Under the pieces are notes generated by a model. That model was not told where the DNA came from. It saw only the letters and a program-made list of their open reading frames with translations, and made no database searches. A stretch of 64,000 nt of DNA from Streptomyces anulatus (lineage in GTDB: Bacteria; Actinomycetota; Actinomycetes; Streptomycetales; Streptomycetaceae), in assembly GCF_000721175.1 (NCBI RefSeq), contig NZ_JOEZ01000013.1:1-64000 (forward strand), in the 5' to 3' direction. Positions 47,545 through 56,103 of this stretch are shown piece by piece; positions within the stretch are counted from its first letter, which is position 1; each line of letters opens with the position of its first letter. The position numbers and the translations under genes are program-made.

Positions 47545-47673
47545 TCACCCCCGCTCCAGCCCGCCCCGGGCGATCACCCCCGCATACCACCGCTCACGGT
47601 CCTTCACCGTGCGGCGCTGCGACGCGAAGTCCACGTGGACGATGCCGAAGCGCTTGCTGAAGCCGTACGCCCA
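47545..47673 (-). pseudogene. GH1 beta-glucosidase C-terminal remnant
   Basis: On the minus strand, 42 codons read [16 protein letters not shown] followed by [21 protein letters not shown] and a stop. This is the C-terminus of a family 1 beta-glucosidase (canonical WAYGYSKRFGLVHVDY). Homology stops abruptly at the Trp codon; the sequence upstream is unrelated. It is a truncated relic with no start. Confidence 0.8.
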
Positions 47674-47800
47674 CCGGCGGAATCGCCCGGTGGAAGGGTG
47701 TGCGCGGGACTGCGGACGGGAAGGCGAAGTTCGTCATGCTATGCACCCGTGGGCAGGAAGGCGCGAGCGGGGCGACGGACGGCGGGACGGAGAGCAGGCA

Positions 47801-50290
47801 GTGTCCGACGAGGTACGGGGGTGGCTCTCCCCGAAAGCGGTGGCGGCCGAGGCCGGTGTGAGCCAGGAGTTCGACCTCTCCCAGTGCGTGCGGGAGCCGA
47901 TCCACCTGCTCGGCGGCGTCCAGTCGTACGGGGCCCTGGTCGCAGCCCGGTCGCACGACGCCGTGGTCGACACGGTGAGCCGGAACGCACGGGAGGTACT
48001 GGGGCGGGCGGCCGAGGAGCTGGTGGGGCGGCCGGTCACGGAGCTGATCGGTGAGGAGCAGTGGGCGCTGGCGCGGGAGAGCGCGGAGGCCGTGGCGGGC
48101 TTCCCGGTGAACTCCGCGGTGATCCCCCCGGAGAACTCCGGCCCGGCCTCCCCGCCGGACGGGCCCGCTGCCTCCGGTGTGCTGTCCCTCGCTCTTGAGC
48201 AGGACGGGCGGGCCCGGCTCTTCGACGTGACCGTCCACCGGGTCGCGGAGCTGCTGGTGCTGGAGTTCGAACCGCGTTCGGCGGACCGGCCGTTCGTGTT
48301 CCAGAGCTTCTATCCCCGGGTACGCCGCGCCCTGCAGCGGCTCCAGGGCGCGGCCGGCGTCACCGAGTGCTGTGAGGCCGCCGTCGGCGAGGTCCAGGCG
48401 CTCACCGGCTACGACCGGGTGGTGGCATACCGGTTCGAGGGCACCGACGGACCCGGCCAGGTCATCGCGGAGGTGCGCAACGAGGGGCGGGAGCCGTGGC
48501 TGGGGCTGTGGTTCCCGGCCAGCGACATCCCGCCGCAGGCCCGCCGCCTCTACGCCCGCAACTGGATCCGGGCCATCGCTGACGTGGACGACCGGACCGT
48601 GGGGCTGCTGCCCGAGCTGCGGGAGGAGACGGGCGAGCCGCTGGACCTGTCGGGCTCGATACTGCGGACCGTCTCCGGCTACCACCTGGAATACCTGCGC
48701 AACATCGGTGTGACCTCGTCCATGTCCGTCTCGCTCCTGCAGGACGGTGAGCTGTGGGGGCTGATCGCCTGCCACGGTGACGAGCCGAGACGGCTGACCC
48801 CCGAAGTACGGGCGGCCTGCGAGTTCTTCGGGATCGCGCTGTCCCTGCAACTGGCGGCCGTCGCGGAGCGCGAGCAGGCCGACGAGCTGTCCGGGTACCG
48901 GCGGGCACTCGCCGCGCTGCTGGCCCAGCTCACCTCCCAGGCGCCGGACGCGCTGCCGTTCCCCGACTCCGGGGTGCCCGAACTCATCCACGCGGACGGG
49001 GCGTTGCTGATCCGGGGTACGGAGACGCTGGCGACCGGGGCCCCTCCCCCCGAAGGGCTGCCCCGCCTGCTGGAGCGGCTCGCCGACCGGAGTCCGGTCG
49101 GCGAGGTGTGGAGCAGCGACCGGGTGCCGGAGGTGCTGGGGCTCGAGCCGGCGGACGCGGAGGCCCGGGAGCTGCCCGCGGGCCTCCTCTTCCTCCCCTT
49201 CAACCGGGACGGCGACCTGCTGGCCTGGTGGCGCCGTGAACTGCCCGCGCCCCGGGAGTGGGCGGCGGATCCGGCACGCCCGGTGCGCACGGGGCCGGGC
49301 GGTGAGCGGCTGACCCCGCGCGGTTCGGCGGCCGTCCACCGGGCGACCGTACGCGGGCGGAGCGAGCCGTGGAGCCCCGCGCAGCGGGTCGTCGCCGGGG
49401 AGCTGTGGCGGGAGATGTCGGGCCTGCTGAGCCGTCGGACGGCGTACCTGGAGGCGCGGAACACCGAGCTGTCCCGGACCAACGAGGACCTGGACTCCTT
49501 CGCGCACGCGGCGGCCCACGACCTGAAGGAGCCGTTGCGGGGGATCTCGAACGCGGCGTCCTTCATCGTCGAGGACGCCGGTTCCGAACTGGACGCCACC
49601 TCGCTGCGCCGGCTCACCACGGTCGGCCGGCTCGCGGAGCGCATGGACGGGCTGCTCGACTCCCTGCTGCACTTCTCCCGCCTCGGCCAGGTGGGCCTGC
49701 GGCGGGAGCTGTTGTCGCTGGACGAGGTGGTGGACGACGCGCTGGTCGTCGCCGGGGCCCGGCTGGCGGAGCAGGGTGTGACCCTGGTGCGCCCGGCCGC
49801 CCTGCCCTGGCTGCGCGCGGACCGGGAGCGGCTGCGCGAGGTGCTGGAGAACCTGCTGGTCAACGCGGCCAAGTACGCGGCGGACGAGGGCACGGGGGAG
49901 CGGCGGGTGTGGGTGGAGGCGGTGCCGGTGGTGCCGCCGGGCGGGGACACCGAGGTGCCGGTGGTGCCGCCGGGCGGGGACACCGAGGACCCGGACAGCG
50001 GCGGGGACGGGCGGCCGGTGACCGCTGTGGTCGTGCGGGACAACGGCATCGGGATCCCGCCCGACCGTCACGAGGACGTCCTCCAGCTGTTCCGCCGACT
50101 GCACGCCCGGGGCGAACGGGGCGGCGGTTCCGGCGTCGGCCTCGCCGTGGTCAAGCGGATCGTGGAACGCCACGGGGGCCGACTGTGGCTGGAGAGCCCG
50201 GCCGCCGCCCCGGACGGCAGCCGGGGCGGCGGTCCGGGGACGGCGGTGTGGTTCACGCTGGGCGGGGCGGACTCCCCGCCCAGCGGGTGA
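47801..50290 (+). CDS. bphP: Bacteriophytochrome sensor histidine kinase
   Basis: The product is 829 aa from GTG 47801 with GGAGAG upstream. Domain order is PAS (about 20-140), GAF (about 160-310), PHY (about 320-510), HisKA and HATPase. The biliverdin-binding Cys is present (C29 in SQCVREPIHLLGG), as is the chromophore-pocket motif PASDIPPQ. The phosphoacceptor is in AAHDLKEPLRG, with ENLLVNAAKYA (N box), VRDNGIGIPPD and GGGSGVGLAVV. It should sense red/far-red light. No haem oxygenase gene is adjacent. A response regulator is convergent 35 bases away. Confidence 0.95.
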   Translation: MSDEVRGWLSPKAVAAEAGVSQEFDLSQCVREPIHLLGGVQSYGALVAARSHDAVVDTVSRNAREVLGRAAEELVGRPVTELIGEEQWALARESAEAVAGFPVNSAVIPPENSGPASPPDGPAASGVLSLALEQDGRARLFDVTVHRVAELLVLEFEPRSADRPFVFQSFYPRVRRALQRLQGAAGVTECCEAAVGEVQALTGYDRVVAYRFEGTDGPGQVIAEVRNEGREPWLGLWFPASDIPPQARRLYARNWIRAIADVDDRTVGLLPELREETGEPLDLSGSILRTVSGYHLEYLRNIGVTSSMSVSLLQDGELWGLIACHGDEPRRLTPEVRAACEFFGIALSLQLAAVAEREQADELSGYRRALAALLAQLTSQAPDALPFPDSGVPELIHADGALLIRGTETLATGAPPPEGLPRLLERLADRSPVGEVWSSDRVPEVLGLEPADAEARELPAGLLFLPFNRDGDLLAWWRRELPAPREWAADPARPVRTGPGGERLTPRGSAAVHRATVRGRSEPWSPAQRVVAGELWREMSGLLSRRTAYLEARNTELSRTNEDLDSFAHAAAHDLKEPLRGISNAASFIVEDAGSELDATSLRRLTTVGRLAERMDGLLDSLLHFSRLGQVGLRRELLSLDEVVDDALVVAGARLAEQGVTLVRPAALPWLRADRERLREVLENLLVNAAKYAADEGTGERRVWVEAVPVVPPGGDTEVPVVPPGGDTEDPDSGGDGRPVTAVVVRDNGIGIPPDRHEDVLQLFRRLHARGERGGGSGVGLAVVKRIVERHGGRLWLESPAAAPDGSRGGGPGTAVWFTLGGADSPPSG
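49922..49987 (+). repeat. Perfect 33-bp tandem duplication in the kinase ATPase domain
   Basis: Two identical 33-bp units each encode VPVVPPGGDTE, inserted between the N box and G1 box of the HATPase domain. The frame is preserved. Its perfect identity suggests a recent duplication; it lies in a loop likely to tolerate it. Confidence 0.9.
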
Positions 50291-50324
50291 CGCCGGTCCG
50301 CCCGGCCGGGGCCCGGGGTGCGGG

Positions 50325-50753
50325 CTACCCGGCGGCGGACCGCCCGTCGGTCCTCTGCGCGATCCAGAAGTCGACCGCTCCCCGCAGGACCGTCTGGAAC
50401 AGCTCGAAGTTGACGGGCTTGTAGATGTAGCTGTCGGCGCCCGCCGCGTAGCAGGCGTCCTCCTCCGCCGAGGAGGTGGACGACGTGAAGACGATGACCG
50501 TCAGGGACGCGCACTCGGCGTGCCCGCGCAGGTCCGACAGGAGGGTCAGACCGTTCGTGCCCGGCATGTTCAGGTCGAGCAGCACCAGGTCCGGCATCCG
50601 GGCGGAGGGGTCGAGGAGGCGGGGCACCACCGCGTCGCTGCGTGGCGCGAACTCCACCTGCAGGGAGGGGTGGGAGCGCGACAGGGCCCGTTGGATGGCC
50701 TCCGTGTCCTCCTCCGAGTCCTCCACGACGAGGATCAGTCCATCGCTGTTCAT
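50325..50753 (-). CDS. Rcp1-type single-domain response regulator
   Basis: The product is 142 aa from ATG 50753 with AGGCAGG upstream. It is a lone receiver domain: acidic pair ED at 11-12, phosphoacceptor D60 (LVLLDLNMPGTNG), TSS and the YIYKPV lysine. There is no output domain. Receivers of this Rcp1 type are the usual partners of phytochrome kinases, and it ends 35 bases from the kinase gene end (convergent). It lies 61 bases downstream of the phosphatase gene on the same strand, so the two are probably cotranscribed. Confidence 0.93.
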   Translation of the reverse strand: MNSDGLILVVEDSEEDTEAIQRALSRSHPSLQVEFAPRSDAVVPRLLDPSARMPDLVLLDLNMPGTNGLTLLSDLRGHAECASLTVIVFTSSTSSAEEDACYAAGADSYIYKPVNFELFQTVLRGAVDFWIAQRTDGRSAAG

Positions 50754-50814
50754 GTGGGACCTGCCTGTTCGCCGGTTCGGTTGTCCGTCGCGGCCCTGCT
50801 GGTACGGGTGCTCA

Positions 50815-52617
50815 TCACAGGGCCGCCCGTTCGAGCCGGAGGGCGTGGGGGAGCGGGCCGGTACCGGGTGGGACGCCGGTCCAGCGGGCCACGAGCAGGG
50901 CGATGTCGTCCTGTCCGGAGGCGCGGAACCCCTTGGCCTGCCGGGCCAGGCTCTCCGCGATGTGCGCGGCGTCGAGACCGCGGAGGGCGGCGAGCCGTTG
51001 CGGCAGGACGCTCTCGAAGAAGGTGCCGTCCGCTTCCCGTGACTCGGTGAGCCCGTCGGTGAACAGCACCAGGGTGTCGTCCGGGGCGAGCCGGTCCTCG
51101 TGACTCTCGTAGGAGACGTCGTCCAGGACGCCGAGGAGGAGCCCGTCGCAGAGCACTTCGGACACCGTGCCGTCGCCGCGGAGCACCAGGGGGGCGGGGT
51201 GCCCGGCACTGCACGTGCTGACCAGCGCCGTGCCGTCGGCCTGGGGCGTCAGCGTCGTGACGACCGCGGTGAGGAAGCGGCTCGCCCGCTCCTGGCGCAG
51301 GGCCCGGTTGAGGCGAATCAGGGCGGTGCCCGCGTCGGTGCCCTCCTCCAGCAGGGTGCGCAGGGTGTGGCGGGCGAGACCGGTGAGGGCCGCCGCCTCC
51401 GCGCCGCGTCCGCAGACGTCGCCGATCAGCAGGGCGATGCTTCCGTCGGGCCGGGGCACGGCGTCGTAGAAGTCGCCGCCGACGTCGAGCATGGGGTCGC
51501 CGACCTCGTAACTCGCTGACAGGTCCCACTGGTCGGTGACCGGGAGCCGCGAGGGGAGCAGGTGCTCCTGGAGCGAGAGGACGGCGTTGCGGCGGAGCTC
51601 GTAGAGCAGGGCGTTGTCGATGGCGAGTGCGGCCCGGGTGGCGAGGCTGCGGAGGAAGGCGCTGTCCGGCAGCCGGGCCTCGGGCCGCTGGTAGACGAAG
51701 GTGATGCTGCCGACGACACGGCCCCGGGCGTGGAGCGTGCTGATGCTGACGACGGTCGGGTGGCGGCCGTCCCCGGCCGTTGCGGCGTCGGCGGCGAAGG
51801 GCGAGCCGTCGAGTGCGGCGCCGCTCAGGAACAGGGGGTCCTCGTCCTCGCCCCGGCGGGCGAGCAGTGCGGCCAGCCACGGGTCGTCGCGGCCCGCCGC
51901 CTCCAGTGCGCGCTGCTGCTGGACGGCGACGTGCGTGGCGGCGACGAACTCCGGGCCCTCACTGCGCAGCAGGTGTACGAGACATCCGTCGGCGACGGCC
52001 GGAACGGCGATCCGGGCCACCCGCCGCAGGGTGTCGACCACGTCCAGGGACGAGTCCATCTGGAGCGAGGCCTCGGCCAGCAGCGCGTCGTCCGCGCCCC
52101 GGCGGGCCTCACGGCCGCGCTGGAGGATGCCGGTGCGGCAGGCGACGATGACGTCGGCCGCCTGCATGAGCCGGCGCTCGACGGCCGGTACGTCCGCCGA
52201 GGCGTCGACGGCGGCACCGAGCGTGGCCCAGCCCCGGCGGTCGAGCCGGAAGGTGCAGGCCACGACGGAGGTCCCGGGCGGCGTCTGGCGCAGGAACTCC
52301 GCCTCCGGCCACACCGCGTCGTCCAGGCCGGCCACGGCGGACCGGATGACCACGGGGTCGTCACCCGGCTCGCGTACGGCCGCCGCCGGCACCGTCCGCG
52401 GGGCCGTGACGATCACCGGGGCGTCACTCCCGTCGCTCAGGACGCGCGTGTACCGCAGGACCTGCTTCTCGTCCCAGCGGGTGCCCACGACGACGTGGAC
52501 GCCCGGGGTGGCGAGGAGCGGCGCGTAGACGTCGTCCGCGAGCGCCTCGACCTCCTCGGCCCGTGAAGAGGCCTGCCAGAGCCGGTGCAGCGCACTGGAC
52601 CAGGCGTCGTCGACCAT
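50815..52617 (-). CDS. SpoIIE-type PP2C phosphatase with GAF domain
   Basis: The product is 600 aa from ATG 52617, chosen because GGAGGG lies seven bases before it; an in-frame ATG at 52680 adds 21 residues. An N-terminal region without clear motif (to about 190) is followed by a GAF domain (about 200-360). The C-terminal SpoIIE/PP2C domain shows VGGDFYDAVPRPDGSIALLIGDVCGRG and GQDDIALLVAR with the metal-binding Asp residues. Such enzymes dephosphorylate anti-anti-sigma factors in streptomycete partner-switch systems. No RsbV/RsbW pair is nearby. Confidence 0.92.
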   Translation of the reverse strand: MVDDAWSSALHRLWQASSRAEEVEALADDVYAPLLATPGVHVVVGTRWDEKQVLRYTRVLSDGSDAPVIVTAPRTVPAAAVREPGDDPVVIRSAVAGLDDAVWPEAEFLRQTPPGTSVVACTFRLDRRGWATLGAAVDASADVPAVERRLMQAADVIVACRTGILQRGREARRGADDALLAEASLQMDSSLDVVDTLRRVARIAVPAVADGCLVHLLRSEGPEFVAATHVAVQQQRALEAAGRDDPWLAALLARRGEDEDPLFLSGAALDGSPFAADAATAGDGRHPTVVSISTLHARGRVVGSITFVYQRPEARLPDSAFLRSLATRAALAIDNALLYELRRNAVLSLQEHLLPSRLPVTDQWDLSASYEVGDPMLDVGGDFYDAVPRPDGSIALLIGDVCGRGAEAAALTGLARHTLRTLLEEGTDAGTALIRLNRALRQERASRFLTAVVTTLTPQADGTALVSTCSAGHPAPLVLRGDGTVSEVLCDGLLLGVLDDVSYESHEDRLAPDDTLVLFTDGLTESREADGTFFESVLPQRLAALRGLDAAHIAESLARQAKGFRASGQDDIALLVARWTGVPPGTGPLPHALRLERAAL

Positions 52618-52779
52618 GTGCCCGCCCTCCGGTGCCGTCGGGTCTCCGTACTCCCGCCAGTATGACCGGCGGGCAGGCATTCATGCCGTGTGAGCAGTTC
52701 CGGTGAGCCGCTGGACGTCCCGGCGCCGTCCGACCGCTCAGACCTCCGCCGGGGCCTCCGCCGGGGCCTTCGCCGGGAG

Positions 52780-52958
52780 CCGGGGTCCGTGCCGTCGGGG
52801 GTGCCTCGGTCCGTTGCCGGGGGGGTGTCGACCGGGGCGGCGACCGTGGAGCGGGCCGGCTCCCGGGAGACGTCGAACCCGGTCAGCATGTCCTTGCTGA
52901 AGCCGAAGAGGTACGTCGCGAGGAACCCGGCGACGTACCCCACGAGCCGGGCGGCGCC
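52780..52958 (-). pseudogene. PTS EIIC C-terminal remnant
   Basis: On the minus strand a stop at 52959-52961 is followed by a frame reading GAARLVGYVAGFLATYLFGFSKDML and a Pro/Ala/Arg-rich tail. The hydrophobic part resembles the last transmembrane segment and C-terminus of glucose/beta-glucoside-type PTS EIIC permeases (ATYLFGF). No start or upstream permease remains. Identification is by pattern only. Confidence 0.45.
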
Positions 52959-53160
52959 TTAGTCAGGGGACCTGGCGCGCAGTGGTGCACATCACCCCGC
53001 TGACCTGCGTAGATCCCCGGCGCAACGATTCGCCGTGCGAGGCGGTTCCCGCGCAACGAATCAACGGTCGGCGCGCAACACTCGCGCCTTGTCCGGGCCG
53101 AACCGGGCCACGTACCTTCGATACGTCTCCCCACCCCGCCCGCACCGTCCGAGGTCAGCC

Positions 53161-53958
53161 ATGCCGTCGTTGCGTACCGCCCTGCTCCAGAGCTCCGGAC
53201 GTCCGGGCGTCGTCGCCGAGAACCTGAAGGTGCTCGACGAGGCCGCCGCACGGGCCGCCGGCGCGGGAGCCCGGCTGCTGGTCACGCCCGAGCTGTTCCT
53301 CACCGGATACGCCATCGGCGACGCCGTCCCCGTACTGGCCGAGCCCGCCGACGGCCCCGGCGCCGAGGCCGTCGGCGAGATCGCCGTACGCCACGGCCTC
53401 GCCGTCCTGTACGGCTACCCGGAGCGCGACGGGGAGCGGATCTTCAACGCGTCCCAGCTCATCGGCTCCGACGGCGCACGGCTCGCGAACTACCGCAAGA
53501 CCCACCTCTTCGGCTGCTTCGAGCAGGAGTGGTTCACCCCCGGCGAGCAGGCCGTCGTCCAGGCCGACCTCGACGGCCTCCGTATCGGGCTGCTGATCTG
53601 CTACGACGTCGAGTTCCCGGAGAACGTCCGGGCGCACGCCCTGGCCGGCACCGACCTGCTGCTGGTGCCCACCGCGCAGATGCACCCCTTTCAGTTCGTC
53701 GCCGAATCCGTCGTCCCCGTCCGGGCCTTCGAGAACCAGATGTACGTGGCGTACGTCAACCGCACCGGCCCGGAAGGCGAGTTCGAGTTCGTCGGGCTCA
53801 GCTGCCTGGCCGGCCCCGACGGCACCGTGCGCACCCGCGCCGGCCGCGGCCAGGAACTCGTAGTCGGCGACGTGGACCCGGAGTTCCTGACCGCTTCGCG
53901 CGCCGCCAACCCCTATCTGCACGACCGCCGCCCCGGCCTGTACGGCTCCCTCGCCTGA
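53161..53958 (+). CDS. davA: 5-aminovaleramide amidase (DavA-like nitrilase superfamily)
   Basis: The product is 265 aa from ATG 53161. The nitrilase triad is E44 (TPELFLTGY), K113 (NYRKTHLFG) and C147 (LLICYDVEFPEN). It closely follows Pseudomonas DavA over its length (TGYAIG, YGYPER, NYRKTHLFG, ICYDVEFPEN). With the adjacent monooxygenase it should turn lysine-derived 5-aminovaleramide into 5-aminovalerate. davB follows after 46 bases. The assignment rests on family similarity from memory plus the gene pair. Confidence 0.85.
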   Translation: MPSLRTALLQSSGRPGVVAENLKVLDEAAARAAGAGARLLVTPELFLTGYAIGDAVPVLAEPADGPGAEAVGEIAVRHGLAVLYGYPERDGERIFNASQLIGSDGARLANYRKTHLFGCFEQEWFTPGEQAVVQADLDGLRIGLLICYDVEFPENVRAHALAGTDLLLVPTAQMHPFQFVAESVVPVRAFENQMYVAYVNRTGPEGEFEFVGLSCLAGPDGTVRTRAGRGQELVVGDVDPEFLTASRAANPYLHDRRPGLYGSLA

Positions 53959-54004
53959 GCCCGCCCCGCCTTCACTTCCTTACCGCGCAAGGAGTCCGTA
54001 CCCC

Positions 54005-55699
54005 ATGACGTCCACGGTGCCCAACGCCGTCCAGCACACCGAAGCGGCCGCCCCGCCGATCACCATGTTCGGGCCGGACTTCCCGTACGCGTACGACGAC
54101 TTCCTCGCCCACCCGGCGGGCCTCGGGCAGATACCGGCGACCGAACACGGCCAGGAGGTCGCCGTCATCGGCGGCGGGCTCTCCGGCATCATCGCCGCGT
54201 ACGAGCTGATGAAGATGGGCCTCAAGCCCGTCGTCTACGAGGCCGATCAGATCGGTGGCCGGCTGCGCACCGTCGGCTTCGACGGCTGCGACCCCTCGCT
54301 CACCGCCGAAATGGGCGCGATGCGCTTCCCGCCCTCCTCGACGGCGCTCCAGCACTACATCGACCTGGTGGGCCTGGAGACCCGGCCCTTCCCCAACCCG
54401 CTCTCCCCGGCCACGCCCTCGACCGTCGTGGACCTCAAGGGCGAGTCGCACTACGCCGAGACCATCGACGACCTGCCGCAGGTCTACCGCGACGTGGCCG
54501 AGGCCTGGAACGCCTGTCTGGAGGAGGGCGCCGACTTCTCCGACATGAACCGGGCGCTGCGCGAGCGCGACGTCCCGCGCATCCGGGAGATCTGGGCGCG
54601 GCTCGTGGAGCGGCTCGACAACCAGACCTTCTACGGCTTCCTCTGCCAGTCCGACGCGTTCAGGTCCTTCCGGCACCGCGAGATCTTCGGCCAGGTCGGC
54701 TTCGGCACCGGCGGCTGGGACACCGACTTCCCCAACTCCATCCTCGAGATCCTGCGCGTCGTCTACACCGAGGCCGACGACCACCACCGCGGCATCGTCG
54801 GCGGCAGCCAGCAGCTCCCGCTCCGCCTGTGGGACCGCGAGCCGCAGAAGATCGTCCACTGGCCGCTCGGCACCTCGCTGTCCTCCCTGCACGACGGCGA
54901 ACCGCGAGGCGCCGTGACCCGGCTGACCCGCACCGCGGGCAACCGCATCACCGTCACCGACGCCACCGGCGACATCCGCACCTTTCGGGCCGCGGTCTTC
55001 ACCGGCCAGTCCTGGCTGCTGCTCTCCAAGATCGACTGCGATGACACGCTCTTCCCGATCGACCACTGGACGGCGATGGAACGCACCCACTACATGGAGT
55101 CGTCCAAGCTGTTCGTGCCGGTCGACCGGCCCTTCTGGCTGGACAAGGACGAGATCACGGGCCGCGACACCATGTCGATGACGCTCACCGACCGGATGAC
55201 CCGGGGGACGTACCTCCTGGACGAGGGGCCGGACGGGCCCGCCGTCATCTGCCTCTCCTACACGTGGTGCGACGACAGCCTGAAGTGGCTGCCGCTCTCC
55301 CCGAAGGAGCGCATGGAGGTCATGCTCAAGTCGCTCGGCGAGATCTACCCGAACGTCGACATCCGCAGCCACATCATCGGCAACCCGGTCACCGTCTCCT
55401 GGGAGAACGAGCCCTGGTTCATGGGTGCGTTCAAGGCGAACCTGCCCGGCCACTACCGCTACCAGCGGCGGCTGTTCACCCACTTCATGCAGGACAAGCT
55501 GCCCGCCGACAAGCGGGGCCTGTTCCTCGCGGGCGACGACATCTCCTGGACGGCCGGCTGGGCCGAGGGTGCCGTGCAGACCGCGCTGAACGCCGTGTGG
55601 GGCGTCATGCACCAGTTCGGCGGGGCGACCGACGCGACCAACCCCGGCCCCGGCGACGTCTTCGACGAGATCGCCCCGGTGGAGCTCCCGGAGGACTGA
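54005..55699 (+). CDS. davB: L-lysine 2-monooxygenase (DavB-like flavin amine oxidase)
   Basis: The product is 564 aa from ATG 54005 with AAGGAG upstream. The FAD motif is VAVIGGGLSGIIAAYEL. Stretches such as PITMFGPDFPYAYDDFL, MRFPPSSTALQHYIDLVGLETRPFPNPLSP and QVGFGTGGWDTDFPNS match Pseudomonas DavB. It oxidatively decarboxylates lysine to 5-aminovaleramide. A tryptophan/phenylalanine 2-monooxygenase is the main alternative, as the families are close, but the davA neighbour favours lysine. The C-terminal FAD motif is LFLAGDDISWTAGWAEGAVQTALNAV. Confidence 0.88.
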   Translation: MTSTVPNAVQHTEAAAPPITMFGPDFPYAYDDFLAHPAGLGQIPATEHGQEVAVIGGGLSGIIAAYELMKMGLKPVVYEADQIGGRLRTVGFDGCDPSLTAEMGAMRFPPSSTALQHYIDLVGLETRPFPNPLSPATPSTVVDLKGESHYAETIDDLPQVYRDVAEAWNACLEEGADFSDMNRALRERDVPRIREIWARLVERLDNQTFYGFLCQSDAFRSFRHREIFGQVGFGTGGWDTDFPNSILEILRVVYTEADDHHRGIVGGSQQLPLRLWDREPQKIVHWPLGTSLSSLHDGEPRGAVTRLTRTAGNRITVTDATGDIRTFRAAVFTGQSWLLLSKIDCDDTLFPIDHWTAMERTHYMESSKLFVPVDRPFWLDKDEITGRDTMSMTLTDRMTRGTYLLDEGPDGPAVICLSYTWCDDSLKWLPLSPKERMEVMLKSLGEIYPNVDIRSHIIGNPVTVSWENEPWFMGAFKANLPGHYRYQRRLFTHFMQDKLPADKRGLFLAGDDISWTAGWAEGAVQTALNAVWGVMHQFGGATDATNPGPGDVFDEIAPVELPED

Positions 55700-55780
55700 G
55701 GGCGAAGGCGGCACACCGACGCGCGCGTCACCGGCAGGGCGTGAGCAGGAAACGCGCCACCAGGCCCGCGCCCGCGATGG

Positions 55781-56100
55781 TCCGCCGCGGCCGTCTGGTT
55801 CACCGCCCACGACCCGGACCGGACAGCCGTGCAGGTCCGCGCGGTCACCCGGGGCGCGGCCGCCGCGGGGCCGGAACCCGGTGCTCGTGCCGTACGCGAC
55901 ACCCGACCGGGACTGCGGCGGCGCGTCCCGGGGCGGGGCGCCGGACCTCGCCGCGTACGACGCGTGGATACGGCAGTTCGCCGAGGGGCTCGGCGCGGGC
56001 CCGGCGATCGTGATCCTGGAACCGGACTCCATCACCCTCTCCGACTGCCTCAGCGCCTCCGGGCAGGCGGCCCGCTTCGCCTCGCCGGCCCGGGGCCGCC
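55781..56100 (+). pseudogene. GH6 cellulase/cellobiohydrolase remnant
   Basis: From 55781 one frame reads SAAAVWFTAHDPDRTAVQVRAV; after a shift near 55872 the next reads NPVLVPYATPDRDCGG, then AAYDAWIRQFAEGLG and PAIVILEPDSITLSDCLS. This matches the GH6 pattern (PVLVAYN-PGRDCGG, VVLEPDAL). It lacks start and end and is cut by the convergent permease gene. Frameshift plus truncation mark it as a pseudogene. Confidence 0.75.
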
Positions 56101-56103
56101 GGG

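Noticed and set aside
52690..52962. 90-aa plus-strand frame
   Set aside because: Shadow of the minus-strand PTS-like remnant; Arg-rich and without a ribosome site.
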